This document shows, one piece after another, positions 35,355 through 35,496 of a DNA stretch of 35,496 nt. Both the position numbers and the translations under genes were made by a program. The stretch is from Pseudomonadota bacterium (GTDB lineage: Bacteria > Pseudomonadota > Gammaproteobacteria > JAIEPX01): assembly GCA_029777855.1 (NCBI GenBank), contig JAKORL010000083.1, positions 1 to 35,496 of the forward strand, in the 5' to 3' direction. Position 1 is the stretch's first letter; every line of letters begins with the position of its first letter. Under the pieces are notes generated by a model. The model had not been told where the DNA came from. It ran no database searches and worked only from the letters and a program-made list of their open reading frames with translations.

Positions 35355-35496
35355 TATTCACCAGACATTTTTTGCAAACCCCATAAATCACTAATTCATG
35401 ATCGGTAATTAAAAACCCTGCTTTTTCGGCACTCTCAGTTTGTTTTTTTTCTATTTCTTCATCAACAAACTCGATAACAGAATCACATTTTACACA
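35347..35496 (-). CDS. fur: Ferric uptake regulator Fur (3' end only)
   Basis: The last 49 codons of a minus-strand gene that runs off the window. They read CVKCDSVIEFVDEEIEKKQT, then ...GFLITDHELVIYGVCKKC and a TAG at 35347-35349. CxxC-x-x-VIEF followed by a second CxxC is the structural zinc site and C-terminal dimerisation region of Fur-family regulators, and LI..HELVIYG.C matches Fur itself. A PerR/Zur-type paralogue cannot be fully excluded without the N-terminus. Confidence 0.85.
   Translation of the reverse strand, partial: CVKCDSVIEFVDEEIEKKQTESAEKAGFLITDHELVIYGVCKKCLVNTK

Noticed and set aside
1-35496. CRISPR arrays, tRNA/rRNA genes, integrase or transposase genes, riboswitches
   Set aside because: Looked for by eye on both strands; no regular spaced repeats, tRNA cloverleaf or recombinase motif was recognised.

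Overview
The window looks like a chromosome segment of an AT-rich gammaproteobacterium of the Legionellales, most likely Coxiellaceae-like (Coxiella, Aquicella, 'Candidatus Berkiella' type). I infer this from the housekeeping order grpE-dnaK-dnaJ-carA-carB beside hrcA, nadK, recN and fur, combined with several proteins of eukaryotic style: F-box/leucine-rich repeat, Ser/Thr kinase, ankyrin repeats and giant multidomain ATPase. These are typical of amoeba- or host-associated bacteria that secrete effectors. No rRNA, tRNA, CRISPR array or transposase gene was seen.

Layout. 1-5759 is the 3' part of a giant gene (leucine-rich repeats, transglutaminase-like domain, coiled coil, two AAA+ modules), ending at a bidirectional terminator shared with a convergent secreted beta-propeller gene. 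7810-11512 holds a eukaryotic-type kinase, an F-box/LRR gene and a decayed second copy of the kinase 5' end, each kinase end being followed by a palindromic repeat element. 11519-13315 is a compact divergent module: a TTG-started XRE-cupin regulator facing a leader peptide, an AlaX-type editing protein and a DUF2000 protein, with two mirror-image operator sites between them. 13329-16874 carries an alpha/beta hydrolase and an ATPase (AAA_14/DUF4143)-serine hydrolase lipoprotein pair. The ATPase has a clear sigma-70 promoter next to two identical palindromes. 17198-25634 is the minus-strand block carB, carA, dnaJ, dnaK, grpE, with a textbook sigma-32 promoter before dnaK and a one-base frameshift near the end of dnaJ. 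Two small membrane-protein genes and hrcA follow. 27913-32707 is an accessory cassette between hrcA and nadK. It carries an ankyrin protein with a lethal-factor-like zinc protease motif and a probable PD-(D/E)XK nuclease toxin. nadK-recN and the 3' end of fur close the window.

The unifying feature is a family of seven miniature inverted-repeat elements (about 155-265 bp, ends near GTCGCATCTCAAGTTGTTAG), all in the same orientation and nearly all touching a gene end. Two of them supply the last codons and stop of a neighbouring gene: carB ends in ...GVAS, and the ankyrin protease in ...GVASQVVRGF. The elements appear to have shaped the accessory regions. One kinase-end/element unit is duplicated around the F-box gene. 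A 32-bp piece of the hrcA upstream region is repeated on the far side of the hrcA-nadK cassette, next to another element copy.
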